Shown: positions 40,732 through 48,794, numbered from the stretch's first letter. The stretch: DNA of 64,000 nucleotides from UBA6197 sp047638075 (GCF_047638075.1 NZ_JBLJBV010000021.1:3138-67137); one strand, 5' to 3'. Numbers and translations: made by a program. Notes: generated by a model not told the origin, from the letters alone.

Positions 40732-41634
40732 TTGACTGACTGGGATGACTTGCGCGTATTTCTGGCGGTGGCGCGGGCGGAAAGCCTATCGGGCGCGGGG
40801 CGGGTGCTGAAACTGGATGCCGCCACCGTGGGGCGCCGCATCGCCCGGCTGGAAGAGGCGCTAAGCGCCAAACTGTTCGATAAGAGCCCGCAAGGCTACA
40901 CGCTGACCGATGCCGGGGCACGGCTTTCGCCGCATGCTGAGCGCGCCGAATTGGCGTTGGCGGGGGCGGCTGAAGAATTGGGTGGCGTTGCGGGGCAATT
41001 GACCGGGCAGCTGCGTATCGGTGCGCCGGACGGTTGCGCCAACTATCTGCTGCCCCAAGTCTGCGCGCAGTTATGCGATGCGCATCCGGGACTGGAAATT
41101 CAGGTCGTTGCACTGCCGCGGGTGTTCAACCTTTCCAAACGCGAGGCGGATATGGCAATCACCGTTTCGCCGCCGAACGCTGGCCGGCTGACGGTGCAAA
41201 AACTGTCTGACTATCAGCTGCACTTGGTTGGATCGGCGGATTATCTGGCCTGCCATCCAAAAATCCTCAGCCGCGCGGATCTGCGTGGGCACCGGATGAT
41301 TGGCTATATTCCCGACATGATTTTTGACAAGGAACTGGATTATCTGGCCGAAACCGGCGCCGAGACGGTCGGGCTCGCGTCAAATTCGGTGTCGGTGCAG
41401 ATGCAAATGGTGCGTGCAGGGGCGGGGCTGGCGATAGTGCATGACTTTGCGATTCCTTTTGTTCCGGGCCTGCGCCGGTTGCTGATCCGTGAAATTGCGC
41501 TAAGCCGCGCCTTTTGGCTGATCCGTCACGCCGACGACCGCCGGTCCGAACGCCTGACCCGTCTGGCCGAAACACTGGCTCTGGCCTTTCGGCGTGAAAT
41601 CACCCGGCTTGAGGCGCTGGCCGCGCTACCCTGA
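40732..41634 (+). CDS. LysR-family transcriptional regulator
   Basis: A 300-residue LysR-type regulator. The N-terminal helix-turn-helix is DWDDLRVFLAVARAESLSGAG through KLDAATVGRRIARLEEAL, followed by the effector-binding domain from about residue 90. The most probable start is TTG at 40732 (after AAAGGGG, 8 bases upstream); an earlier TTG at 40693 lies inside the operator region. Divergent arrangement with mmsA and the shared upstream elements make it the likely regulator of valine catabolism; the inducer may be a pathway intermediate. Confidence 0.88.
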   Translation: MTDWDDLRVFLAVARAESLSGAGRVLKLDAATVGRRIARLEEALSAKLFDKSPQGYTLTDAGARLSPHAERAELALAGAAEELGGVAGQLTGQLRIGAPDGCANYLLPQVCAQLCDAHPGLEIQVVALPRVFNLSKREADMAITVSPPNAGRLTVQKLSDYQLHLVGSADYLACHPKILSRADLRGHRMIGYIPDMIFDKELDYLAETGAETVGLASNSVSVQMQMVRAGAGLAIVHDFAIPFVPGLRRLLIREIALSRAFWLIRHADDRRSERLTRLAETLALAFRREITRLEALAALP

Positions 41635-41718
41635 ATTGCTAAATTGCCCGCAACCGCGCTTGACAGAAGCGCAAAGCGGGGTGACGCTACGAAAAGGCGG
41701 GTTAAAAAGGAGATCATG

Positions 41719-42153
41719 ATGCAGGTTCTGCAAATTCTAAACTCGAAGGCACTGCATGAAGTGGTCACTGTCAAACCGGGAACAACGGTTGGTGCAGCCT
41801 CGGAGCTATTATCAAGCCGCCGGATCGGTGCGGTTATCGTATCGCCCGATGGCAAGAATGTCGCCGGGATTTTGTCCGAGCGTGACATTGTGCGCGAGTT
41901 GGGCCGCAAGGGTGCCGCTTGCATGGCTGACAAGGTGGACGACATCATGACCAGCAAGATCATCGGCTGCACCCGTGATGACTCTGCGCTTCAAGTGCTG
42001 GAAATAATGACCGAGGGCAGGTTTCGCCACATGCCGGTCATGGAAAATAACGAGATGATCGGCCTGATTTCCATCGGTGATGTGGTGAAGGCACGCCTGT
42101 CGGAACTGGCAATGGAAAAAGAGGCTCTTACCGGAATGATCATGGGGAACTGA
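41719..42153 (+). CDS. CBS-domain protein
   Basis: A 144-residue protein made of two CBS domains (about 8-65 and 73-130), with GAVIVSPDGKNVAGILSERD and RHMPVMENNEMIGLISIGDV as the paired ligand-binding motifs. Stand-alone CBS pairs bind adenine nucleotides and modulate partner proteins; no partner is evident. The C-terminus ends MEKEALTGMIMGN. I chose the second of two consecutive ATGs (41719), 6 bases after AAGGAG. It lies upstream of coaD, separated by about 90 bases. Confidence 0.88.
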   Translation: MQVLQILNSKALHEVVTVKPGTTVGAASELLSSRRIGAVIVSPDGKNVAGILSERDIVRELGRKGAACMADKVDDIMTSKIIGCTRDDSALQVLEIMTEGRFRHMPVMENNEMIGLISIGDVVKARLSELAMEKEALTGMIMGN

Positions 42154-42242
42154 TGCCGCATTTGGCCAAAGCCGCCCTTGCATTTTGAGGCGCAATATAG
42201 TTGCGTGCAAAAATCTTTCAAGGCGGACCAAGGAGAGACCTC

Positions 42243-42734
42243 ATGCGTATCGGCCTTTATCCGGGCACCTTTGACCCAGTGACGCTGGGCCATATTGATA
42301 TTATCCAGCGCGCTATGGTGCTGGTGGATCGGCTGGTGATCGGGGTCGCTATAAATCGCGATAAAGGGCCCCTGTTTTCGCTGGAAGAACGGGTTGCGAT
42401 GTTGGAGACCGCGTGCGTCGATGTCATGGTCAAGACAGGCGGAGAGATCCTGGTGCACCCGTTCGAAAATCTGCTGATTGATTGCGCCCGCGATGTGGGG
42501 GCAGGGGTCATCATTCGCGGATTGCGTGCAGTCACTGATTTTGAATATGAGTTTCAAATGGTTGGCATGAACCGCGCCTTGGACTCTACAGTCGAGACGG
42601 TGTTCCTGATGGCTGATGCCCAGCGTCAGGCAATCGCCTCGAAACTAGTCAAGGAAATAGCGCGGTTAGGTGGGGATGTTTCAAAATTCGTCTCGTCTGA
42701 CGTCAAGGTGCGGCTTGACCAGAAATTCGGCTGA
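42243..42734 (+). CDS. coaD: Phosphopantetheine adenylyltransferase
   Basis: A 163-residue enzyme that catalyses the penultimate step of CoA synthesis, 4'-phosphopantetheine plus ATP to dephospho-CoA. The nucleotidyltransferase motif GTFDPVTLGHIDII is at residues 8-21, the RGLRAVTDFEYEFQM stretch near 90, and LVKEIARLGGDVSKFV near 140. Family length is normal. ATG 42243 follows AAGGAGAG; an upstream TTG in frame is not supported. A hairpin follows the stop. Confidence 0.96.
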   Translation: MRIGLYPGTFDPVTLGHIDIIQRAMVLVDRLVIGVAINRDKGPLFSLEERVAMLETACVDVMVKTGGEILVHPFENLLIDCARDVGAGVIIRGLRAVTDFEYEFQMVGMNRALDSTVETVFLMADAQRQAIASKLVKEIARLGGDVSKFVSSDVKVRLDQKFG

Positions 42735-42807
42735 CTTCTGGCGAACTCTTGATCAAGGAACGCGGCAACCGAAACAAAGCTTGGCCCCGGCGATTTGACA
42801 AGGTGTC

Positions 42808-42824
42808 GGGGGGCATGGCCCCCC
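42808..42824. terminator. Convergent hairpin between coaD and gap
   Basis: GGGGGGC (42808-42814) pairs with GCCCCCC (42818-42824) around a 3-base loop, followed by CAAAAT. It lies between the convergent coaD and first GAPDH gene and can serve both strands. Confidence 0.55.
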
Positions 42825-42834
42825 CAAAATAACG

Positions 42835-43836
42835 TCAGATCAGTTTTCCCATCGCCACGGCGGTGTCTGCCATTCGGTTCGAGAAACCCCATTCATTGTC
42901 GTACCAGGCCAGCACACGAACCATACGGCCCGATAGAACCTTGGTTTGATCCATATGAAAAATGGAGGAATGGGCGTCATGGTTGAAATCCATGCTTACG
43001 TTTGGCATGTCTGTGTAACCTAAAATACCCTTCAGCCAGCCATCCGCCGCTGTGCGAATGATGCTGTTGATCTCCTCAACAGTCGTGTCGCGTGACGCCT
43101 CAAACACTAGGTCAACGGCCGACACATTCGGTGTTGGCACCCGGATCGCGACCCCATCGAGTTTGCCTTTCAGCTCGGGCAAAACCAATCCTACCGCCTT
43201 TGCGGCCCCGGTAGAGGTCGGGATCATGCTTAGGGCGGCGGCGCGGGCGCGATACAAATCCTTGTGCATCGTATCCAGTGTCGGCTGATCGCCGGTGTAG
43301 CTGTGAATGGTGGTCATGAAACCTTTGGTGATGCCGACCGTATCGTTCAGCACCTTTGCCACCGGTGACAGGCAGTTGGTGGTGCAAGAGGCGTTTGACA
43401 CAATAAGCTGATCCACTGTCAGCGTGTCATGGTTGACCCCGTAAACAATGGTATTGTCCGCCCCCGCCGAAGGGGCAGAAACGAGTACTCGGCTAGCGCC
43501 ATTTTCAAGGTGGCTTGCTGCTTTGTCGCGTGCGGTAAAGATCCCGGTGCATTCCAGAACGATATCGACATGTGCCCACGGCAGCTCATCAGGGCTGCGG
43601 ATGGCGGTCACCTCAATCGGGCCCCGGCCTACGTCAATCGTGCTGGCTGTGGTCGTAACCGTCGCGGGAAAACGACCGTGAACCGAATCAAAGCGAAGCA
43701 GATGCGCATTGGTTTCCACCGGCCCCAGATCATTGATCGCTACCACCTCGATATCAGTTCGTCCTGATTCGATGATTGAACGCAACACGTTACGACCGAT
43801 CCGGCCAAATCCATTTATCGCTACCTTTACCGTCAT
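42835..43836 (-). CDS. gap: Type I glyceraldehyde-3-phosphate dehydrogenase, copy 1
   Basis: A 333-residue GAPDH. The NAD motif INGFGRIGRNVLRSI opens the protein, the catalytic Cys151 lies in SNASCTTNCLSPV, the partner His in TTIHSYTGDQPTLD, and AWYDNEWGFSNRMADTA closes it. Asp36 in VVAINDLGP corresponds to the residue that holds the adenosine ribose hydroxyls of NAD, so NAD use is expected. ATG 43836 follows AGGAGGT. Directly upstream are two LacI-type palindromes spaced 19 bp. A second GAPDH gene lies 260 bases upstream, with a small membrane protein gene between. Confidence 0.95.
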   Translation of the reverse strand: MTVKVAINGFGRIGRNVLRSIIESGRTDIEVVAINDLGPVETNAHLLRFDSVHGRFPATVTTTASTIDVGRGPIEVTAIRSPDELPWAHVDIVLECTGIFTARDKAASHLENGASRVLVSAPSAGADNTIVYGVNHDTLTVDQLIVSNASCTTNCLSPVAKVLNDTVGITKGFMTTIHSYTGDQPTLDTMHKDLYRARAAALSMIPTSTGAAKAVGLVLPELKGKLDGVAIRVPTPNVSAVDLVFEASRDTTVEEINSIIRTAADGWLKGILGYTDMPNVSMDFNHDAHSSIFHMDQTKVLSGRMVRVLAWYDNEWGFSNRMADTAVAMGKLI

Positions 43837-43876
43837 CATCACCTCCTGAACCAAGCAGGGTGACACCCTACTGTTA

Positions 43877-43909
43877 GTTTAGCGCTAACATCGGTGTTTA
43901 TCGCTAAAC
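43877..43909. promoter_or_regulatory. Tandem palindromes upstream of the first GAPDH gene
   Basis: GTTTAGCGCTAACA (43877-43890) and GTTTATCGCTAAAC (43896-43909) are two imperfect palindromes with central CG, typical of LacI-family operators. Their centres (43883/84 and 43902/03) are exactly 19 bp apart. The same pair arrangement occurs at 45204-45236. Confidence 0.65.
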
Positions 43910-43930
43910 GTCAACCCATAACTAGGGCGT

Positions 43931-44074
43931 TTAGCGCCAGAAAGCGACGTAATCGACAAGATCGAAGATCTTTTTAGCTATGAAAAGACTTGCGTTCCAA
44001 CCGTAGAATACGAAATCAATCAGAAAAAATGCGACAATCAATAGCCCGATGCCCAATGCAATTTTGTTCGTCAT
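43931..44074 (-). CDS. 47-residue membrane protein between two GAPDH genes
   Basis: A 47-codon frame with AAGG five bases before the ATG. It starts MTNKIALGIGLLIVAFFLID, which forms a single transmembrane helix, continues FVFYGWNASLFIAKKIFD with a second amphipathic or membrane-lying segment, and ends LVDYVAFWR. It lies 22 bases downstream of the second GAPDH gene and is probably on its transcript; its stop codon is within the operator region of the first GAPDH gene. The charge pattern and ribosome binding site support translation. No function known. Confidence 0.72.
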   Translation of the reverse strand: MTNKIALGIGLLIVAFFLIDFVFYGWNASLFIAKKIFDLVDYVAFWR

Positions 44075-44095
44075 CCGGCCTTATGGCGCCCCTTG

Positions 44096-45097
44096 CTACA
44101 AGAGGCGCCCCATCGCACCGGCCACGTCGGCCATACGGCATGAAAAGCCCCATTCATTATCATACCAAGCCAGTACACGCACGGTGCGTCCACCGACAAC
44201 CTTGGTTTGCTCGGGGGCAAATATGGATGAATGGGGCGTGTGGTTAAAGTCGATAGAGACCTTTGGCTCGGGATCATAAGATAGCACCATGCCCATGTAG
44301 CCGGCAGCCGCTTCGCGTACGATTTCGTTGACCTCATCGCGGGTTACGGATTTTCCGGCCTCAAAGGTAAGGTCCACTGCCGACACGTTGGGCGTCGGCA
44401 CCCGCAGCGCGGTTCCGTCCAGCTTGCCCGCCAGTTCGGGTAGCACTTCGCCTAGCGCCCGGGCCGCACCGGTTGAGGTGGGGATCATCGCCATCGCGGC
44501 CGCACGGGCGCGATAAAGATCCTTGTGTCGGCGGTCCATCGTCGGCTGATCGCCGGTATAACTGTGAATCGTAGTCATGATTCCGCGTTCGATTCCGATC
44601 GTGTCGTTCAGCACTTTTGCCAGTGGTGCCAGACAGTTGGTCGTGCATGACCCATTTGAGACAACATGATGATCGGTTGTCAGTTGGCGGTGGTTGACAC
44701 CATAAACCACGGTCTTGTCGGCATTGGTTGCAGGCGCTGAAACCAGCACCCGGCGTGCGCCCCGAGTGAGGTGAACTGCCGCTTTGTCGCGAGAATTGAA
44801 TTTCCCAGTGCACTCAAGAACAACATCGACGCCTGACCAGTCTAGCTCTTCCGGCTCATACGTCGACATCACTTCGATCGGGCCGCGCCCCAGATCCAGG
44901 GTTTGCCCTTCGACCCGGATCGACCCCGGAAACCGCCCATGTACCGAGTCGTATTTAAGCAGATGTGCGTTCGTCTCGATCGGGCCGGTGGCATTGATCT
45001 TGACGACCTGGACGTCATTTCGTGCAGCTTCGGCGATGTGGGCCAAAGTACAGCGCCCGATGCGGCCAAAACCATTGATCCCGATGGTGACGGTCAT
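44096..45097 (-). CDS. Type I glyceraldehyde-3-phosphate dehydrogenase, copy 2
   Basis: A 333-residue GAPDH, similar throughout to its neighbour. It has the catalytic Cys151 (SNGSCTTNCLAP), the His in TTIHSYTGDQPTMD, and AWYDNEWGFSCRMADVA. At residue 36 it has Ala (VVKINATGP) where the other copy has Asp; loss of this Asp removes the residue that disfavours NADP, so dual or NADP-dependent activity is plausible. ATG 45097 follows AGGAGAG. Two palindromes spaced 19 bp lie about 110-140 bases upstream. The pair probably splits glycolytic and gluconeogenic use. Confidence 0.94.
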   Translation of the reverse strand: MTVTIGINGFGRIGRCTLAHIAEAARNDVQVVKINATGPIETNAHLLKYDSVHGRFPGSIRVEGQTLDLGRGPIEVMSTYEPEELDWSGVDVVLECTGKFNSRDKAAVHLTRGARRVLVSAPATNADKTVVYGVNHRQLTTDHHVVSNGSCTTNCLAPLAKVLNDTIGIERGIMTTIHSYTGDQPTMDRRHKDLYRARAAAMAMIPTSTGAARALGEVLPELAGKLDGTALRVPTPNVSAVDLTFEAGKSVTRDEVNEIVREAAAGYMGMVLSYDPEPKVSIDFNHTPHSSIFAPEQTKVVGGRTVRVLAWYDNEWGFSCRMADVAGAMGRLL

Positions 45098-45203
45098 TGC
45101 GCTCTCCTATGTCTCGCAAGTCACGGGCGCGGGGGCCTGCTGCGCCTCTCCCATGGGTTTGCATACCATGGCGTCTACGGTAATAAAATCCTTCAAATCA
45201 ATG

Positions 45204-45236
45204 TGTTAGCGAAAACATACCCTGTTGGCGTTAACA
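45204..45236. promoter_or_regulatory. Tandem palindromes upstream of the second GAPDH gene
   Basis: TGTTAGCGAAAACA (45204-45217) and TGTTGGCGTTAACA (45223-45236) share the TGTTRGCG-N-TAACA pattern with the sites at 43877-43909, and their central CG dinucleotides are again 19 bp apart. Confidence 0.6.
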
Positions 45237-45317
45237 GCAGGCGCAAAGCGGCATGAAAATTGGTGCTTTTTATGCCCGCGATTGCCGCCCCAGGGCTGGG
45301 TCGGGGCGGGCAGGATG

Positions 45318-46370
45318 CTAATCTTCATCTTCTGCAATCAGGAATATTTCGCCCGCGGCCTCAATTTCACGGATTGCAGCAACAATCGCGCCCTTTGCCT
45401 CTTCCCCATCCTTCTCTTTGACCTTGCCCAGATTGCTTACTTCTTCGCGTAACGCTGCTGCCATGCGTTGCGATATATTCGCGAGGATGAACTCGGCTGA
45501 TGCGGCATCTTCGCCGGTGGCGGCTGCCAGTGCGCAAACCATTTGCGCCTGATCCACTGCCCTGAGAATTTTCGGGATATCACGCGCGTCAATACGGGCG
45601 GGAATATTGGTGAAGGTAAAGATTGCCTTGCGAACCCTGTCGGCAAAGACCTGATCTTCCTCGTCCAACCCCTTCAGAACCGCATCCCGCGTTGCCGCCG
45701 CCGAATAGTTCAGGATTGCGCCGACACGTTCAACAGGCCCGGTATCAAAGGCTTTCGTCGGAATCGCGTCCAATTGCCCGGCCAACGCCTGTCCTATGCG
45801 CCAGACCGTTTCCGGCGCGACATTACCCGTCAGCGAGACCGCATAGGCCACCCGCCGCGCCTTGTCCCCCGCCAAACGCCCCAACAGCTCGGCAGCCTTC
45901 GCTACGGATAGTTTTGATAGCATCACCGCGCCAACTTCGGTGCTTTCCTCCTCCAATACCGGCAACAACTGATCCACCGATAGCCCCGCAATCCGCAGCC
46001 ACGGATCAGATTTGGAACTGGCTCCTGCCATCCGTCTAAGCCGATTTGATGCCGAGGCCGAAAGATGCCCGTCCAGCATCGTCAACGCCCCATCCAGGCC
46101 CTCAGGGAAGGATAATCCAACCTTCTCAATATGTTCGCAAAACTCCTCGATCACCGCAGACAGGGTGTCGCGGTCCACCATTTTCATCCCGGCGATCTGT
46201 TCGGTCAGTGCGGTTTGCGCATCTTCGGATAGTTGGGCGAGCGGCAATTGCGCGCCTTCTGATAAGAGCAGACGCACGATTACCGCTGCCTTCTGGCGCC
46301 GTGTCAGCGATGCAGGTGGGGGTAATTCCGTCAGCCGGCCCAGACCCTGAAATGGTGCGATTGCGTTCAC
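45318..46370 (-). CDS. fliG: Flagellar motor switch protein FliG
   Basis: A 350-residue FliG, the rotor protein that transmits torque between stator and MS ring. The N-terminal domain begins LTRRQKAAVIVRLLLSEG, the middle domain has LSVDQLLPVLEEESTEVGAVMLSKLSVAKAAELL (given here in part), and the C-terminal torque domain has IFTFTNIPARIDARDIPKIL, a divergent version of the usual MFxFEDI motif. The start is GTG at 46370 after AAGGAGG. No other flagellar gene is near, so it is an orphan copy or the only fliG placed outside the main cluster. A CtrA-like site lies 53 bases upstream. Confidence 0.87.
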   Translation of the reverse strand: MNAIAPFQGLGRLTELPPPASLTRRQKAAVIVRLLLSEGAQLPLAQLSEDAQTALTEQIAGMKMVDRDTLSAVIEEFCEHIEKVGLSFPEGLDGALTMLDGHLSASASNRLRRMAGASSKSDPWLRIAGLSVDQLLPVLEEESTEVGAVMLSKLSVAKAAELLGRLAGDKARRVAYAVSLTGNVAPETVWRIGQALAGQLDAIPTKAFDTGPVERVGAILNYSAAATRDAVLKGLDEEDQVFADRVRKAIFTFTNIPARIDARDIPKILRAVDQAQMVCALAAATGEDAASAEFILANISQRMAAALREEVSNLGKVKEKDGEEAKGAIVAAIREIEAAGEIFLIAEDED

Positions 46371-46422
46371 CCGACCCTCCTTGATATCGGTAAAGACCGA
46401 TCAAAGACAGCCTCGCACAGCG

Positions 46423-46437
46423 GGGTTAAAAGGCCCT
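46423..46437. promoter_or_regulatory. CtrA-like site upstream of fliG
   Basis: TTAA-N7-TTAC at 46423-46437 differs by one base from the CtrA consensus TTAA-N7-TTAA. CtrA controls motility genes in Rhodobacterales, so the position before fliG is meaningful, but the motif is short and AT-rich matches arise by chance. Confidence 0.4.
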
Positions 46438-46457
46438 TACCCGTATTTGTTTTTCAT

Positions 46458-46610
46458 CTAGCTGGACTGGATTACACAGGCATTGACGCCCGCATCCCAG
46501 ATCTGACCCACCGGGCAGCGCGTCGCCTGGCGGTCATCGTGACAGCCGTTGGCCACAGCCGAGAACGGTAAAAATAGAAGGGCCAGCAGTGCAAACACTT
46601 TGGTCTTCAT
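46458..46610 (-). CDS. 50-residue secreted cysteine-containing protein
   Basis: A 50-codon frame with GGAGACC just before the ATG. A signal peptide is clear (MKTKVFALLALLFLPFSAVA, cleavage after AVA), leaving a 30-residue peptide beginning NGCHDDRQATRCPVGQIW and ending AGVNACVIQSS. Three cysteines spaced C-x8-C-x10-C resemble the small secreted proteins with a C-x-x-G-x-x-W-D-x-x-x-x-x-C core (chitin-binding-peritrophin-like) that I recall in Rhodobacterales beside purB. It lies 70 bases upstream of the fliG promoter region and just downstream of nothing co-directional. Role unknown. Confidence 0.72.
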   Translation of the reverse strand: MKTKVFALLALLFLPFSAVANGCHDDRQATRCPVGQIWDAGVNACVIQSS

Positions 46611-46683
46611 GGTGGTCTCCTTTCCTGTAACGACGAAAAGAAGACCACGAAGCGGTGCGAATCACCCTATCACGGCTGCGTGA

Positions 46684-47988
46684 TCAGGCACCAAACACCC
46701 GCTTGAAAATGGTGTCGACATGCTTGGTGTGGTAGCCAAGATCAAACTTTTCCTCGATCGCGGCAGGGCTTAGGGCGGCGATCACTTCAGCATCGGCCAA
46801 TAGCTCGGTCTTGAAATCCGCGCCCTTTTCCCAGACCTTCATCGCATTGCGTTGCACCAGACGGTAGCTGTCTTCGCGTGAAACACCCGCCTGCGTCAGC
46901 GCCAAAAGCACCCGCTGACTCATCACGAGACCGCGAAATTTGTTCATGTTTGCCAACATGTTATCGGGGTATATTACCAGCTTTTCAATCACCCCAGCCA
47001 GACGGTGCAGGGCAAAATCCAGCGTGATTGTGGTGTCAGGGCCGATCGCGCGTTCAACGCTTGAATGGGAAATATCGCGCTCGTGCCAAAGCGCCACGTT
47101 TTCCAGGGCAGGCACCACCGACATCCGCACCAGCCGCGCAAGGCCGGTCAGGTTTTCTGTCAGCACCGGGTTGCGTTTATGCGGCATCGCGCTCGAGCCC
47201 TTTTGACCGGGGCTGAAGAACTCCTCAGCCTCCAGCACCTCGGTGCGCTGCATGTGGCGGATCTCGATTGCGACGTTTTCGATGCTGCTGGCGATGACAC
47301 CCAGCGTGGCAAAGAACATCGCATGACGATCACGCGGAATGACCTGCGTGCTGATCGGCTCGACCCGAAGGCCCAGTTTTTCGCACACATGTTCCTCGAC
47401 CGCCGGGTCGATATTGGCAAAAGTGCCGACAGCACCTGAAATCGCGCCGGTGGCCACTTCCCAGCGGGCCTTTTCCAAACGGTTCTTGTTGCGGTCCATT
47501 TCGGCGTAGAAGCGCGCAAAGGTCAGGCCCATGGTGGTTGGTTCGGCATGGATGCCGTGGCTGCGGCCAATGCGGACGGTGTCCTTATGCTCGAACGCGC
47601 GTTTTTTCAGCGCCGCCAGAACACGGTCCATACCGGCCAGCAAAATGTCGGTCGCGCGCACCAGCTGCACGTTGAACGTGGTGTCCAGCACATCTGAACT
47701 GGTCATCCCCTGATGCACGAAGCGCGCATCATCCGCCCCGATATGTTCCGCCAGATGGGTCAGAAAGGCGATCACGTCATGTTTGGTGACGGCTTCAATC
47801 TCATCAATCCGTGCAACGTCAAACGTCGCATCCTTTGCGCGCCAGACCGCTTCGGCATTGGCGCGTGGGATCACCCCCAGATCGGCCTGGGCGTCGCAGG
47901 CATGGGCCTCGATTTCATACCAGATCCGGAACTTGGTTTCCGGCGACCAGATGGCGACCATTTCGGGGCGGGAATAGCGCGGGATCAT
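46684..47988 (-). CDS. purB: Adenylosuccinate lyase
   Basis: A 434-residue enzyme that cleaves SAICAR and adenylosuccinate in purine synthesis. Signatures are MIPRYSRPEMVAIWSPE at the N-terminus, HQGMTSSDVLDT near residue 90, the catalytic region IGRSHGIHAEPTTMG near 140, and the flexible loop FSPGQKGSSAMPHKRNPVL near 260 with the catalytic Ser. Length matches the class in alphaproteobacteria. The ATG at 47988 is the family start; the frame runs open upstream but those codons overlap the divergent Nudix gene's leader. Confidence 0.97.
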   Translation of the reverse strand: MIPRYSRPEMVAIWSPETKFRIWYEIEAHACDAQADLGVIPRANAEAVWRAKDATFDVARIDEIEAVTKHDVIAFLTHLAEHIGADDARFVHQGMTSSDVLDTTFNVQLVRATDILLAGMDRVLAALKKRAFEHKDTVRIGRSHGIHAEPTTMGLTFARFYAEMDRNKNRLEKARWEVATGAISGAVGTFANIDPAVEEHVCEKLGLRVEPISTQVIPRDRHAMFFATLGVIASSIENVAIEIRHMQRTEVLEAEEFFSPGQKGSSAMPHKRNPVLTENLTGLARLVRMSVVPALENVALWHERDISHSSVERAIGPDTTITLDFALHRLAGVIEKLVIYPDNMLANMNKFRGLVMSQRVLLALTQAGVSREDSYRLVQRNAMKVWEKGADFKTELLADAEVIAALSPAAIEEKFDLGYHTKHVDTIFKRVFGA

Positions 47989-48117
47989 GACGGGACCTTT
48001 GTTTGCTGGGGTTGTGCGCCTGATAGCGGCTGGACAGCGCCGGGGCAAGGTGCCGATGGGCGCTAGTGGCTGGCTATGGCGTGGCGGGCAAGGTAGGGGT
48101 GACAAAAGAGGTGAGTT

Positions 48118-48642
48118 ATGGATTTGCCCGAGATCGGGGTCTTCACGCCGCAAAACGCGCGCGATCAGGCAATGGCGGCGCGCCTTGCTGCGTTTCTGGC
48201 GCGTGAATCGGCGGCCTTTGGGCGCGATCCTGCTACCGGTCATGTCACCGGGTCGGCGGTGGTGGTCAACCCCGCGCGCGACAAGATGGTGTTGACCCGC
48301 CACGCGACGCAGGGGCGCTGGTTGCACCCCGGCGGGCACTGCGATGGCATCCGTGACCCGCGCTTCGTGGCCCTGAAAGAGGCGTATGAGAAATCCGGTC
48401 TGCCGCGGATCGACCCGCTGGGCAGTGACATTCTGGATATCGACATCCATGAAAGTCCGGCCTGCGGTGCGGACCCTGCCCACCTGCATTACGATCTGCG
48501 CTATGTCTTTATTGCCGCCGAGTCACCGCCGCGTGCCCTGGCAGAATCGACGGCGCTTGCATGGGTGCCGTTGGCGCGGTTGCAAGACTACAGCGATGAC
48601 GCCTCGGTCCTGGTCTTGCGCGACAAACTGGCCCGTATTTGA
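48118..48642 (+). CDS. Nudix-fold hydrolase with degenerate Nudix box
   Basis: A 174-residue Nudix protein. The box starts PGGHCDGIRDPRFVALKEAY at residue 71 and continues EKSGL. Compared with the consensus, the first Glu is Arg79, and the core RExxEE is KEAYEK, so Glu88 and Glu91 remain but the last metal-binding Glu is Lys92. Metal-dependent hydrolysis may therefore be weak or altered. The remainder (AHLHYDLRYVFIAAE and TALAWVPLARL) is normal for the group. It is divergent from purB; AGAGGTGAG precedes the ATG. Substrate unknown. Confidence 0.85.
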   Translation: MDLPEIGVFTPQNARDQAMAARLAAFLARESAAFGRDPATGHVTGSAVVVNPARDKMVLTRHATQGRWLHPGGHCDGIRDPRFVALKEAYEKSGLPRIDPLGSDILDIDIHESPACGADPAHLHYDLRYVFIAAESPPRALAESTALAWVPLARLQDYSDDASVLVLRDKLARI

Positions 48643-48748
48643 TATTTTTCAACCGTCTTTGGCGCATTGTCACCGCAGAGGGTGCCGCTATTGTAGGGGC
48701 GGTAAGGTGGCGTCCCTTGAATATGATCAAGCGGCGAAACCCGTGTGA

Positions 48749-48772
48749 AAGGGCGCCGGTTTCAGCGCCCTT
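48749..48772. terminator. Convergent terminator between the Nudix gene and glnA
   Basis: AAGGGCGC (48749-48756) pairs with GCGCCCTT (48765-48772) with an 8-base loop; a short T-run follows on the minus strand. It is placed to end glnA transcription from the right and the Nudix transcript from the left. Confidence 0.65.
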
Positions 48773-48794
48773 CAGGATTGTGCTTTCCGCTGCC

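Noticed and set aside
46381..46404. TTGAT...ATCAA-like dyad near fliG as an FNR site
   Set aside because: The spacing between half-sites (ATCGGT-AAAG-ACCGAT inside) is not that of TTGAT-N4-ATCAA, and it overlaps the ribosome binding region.
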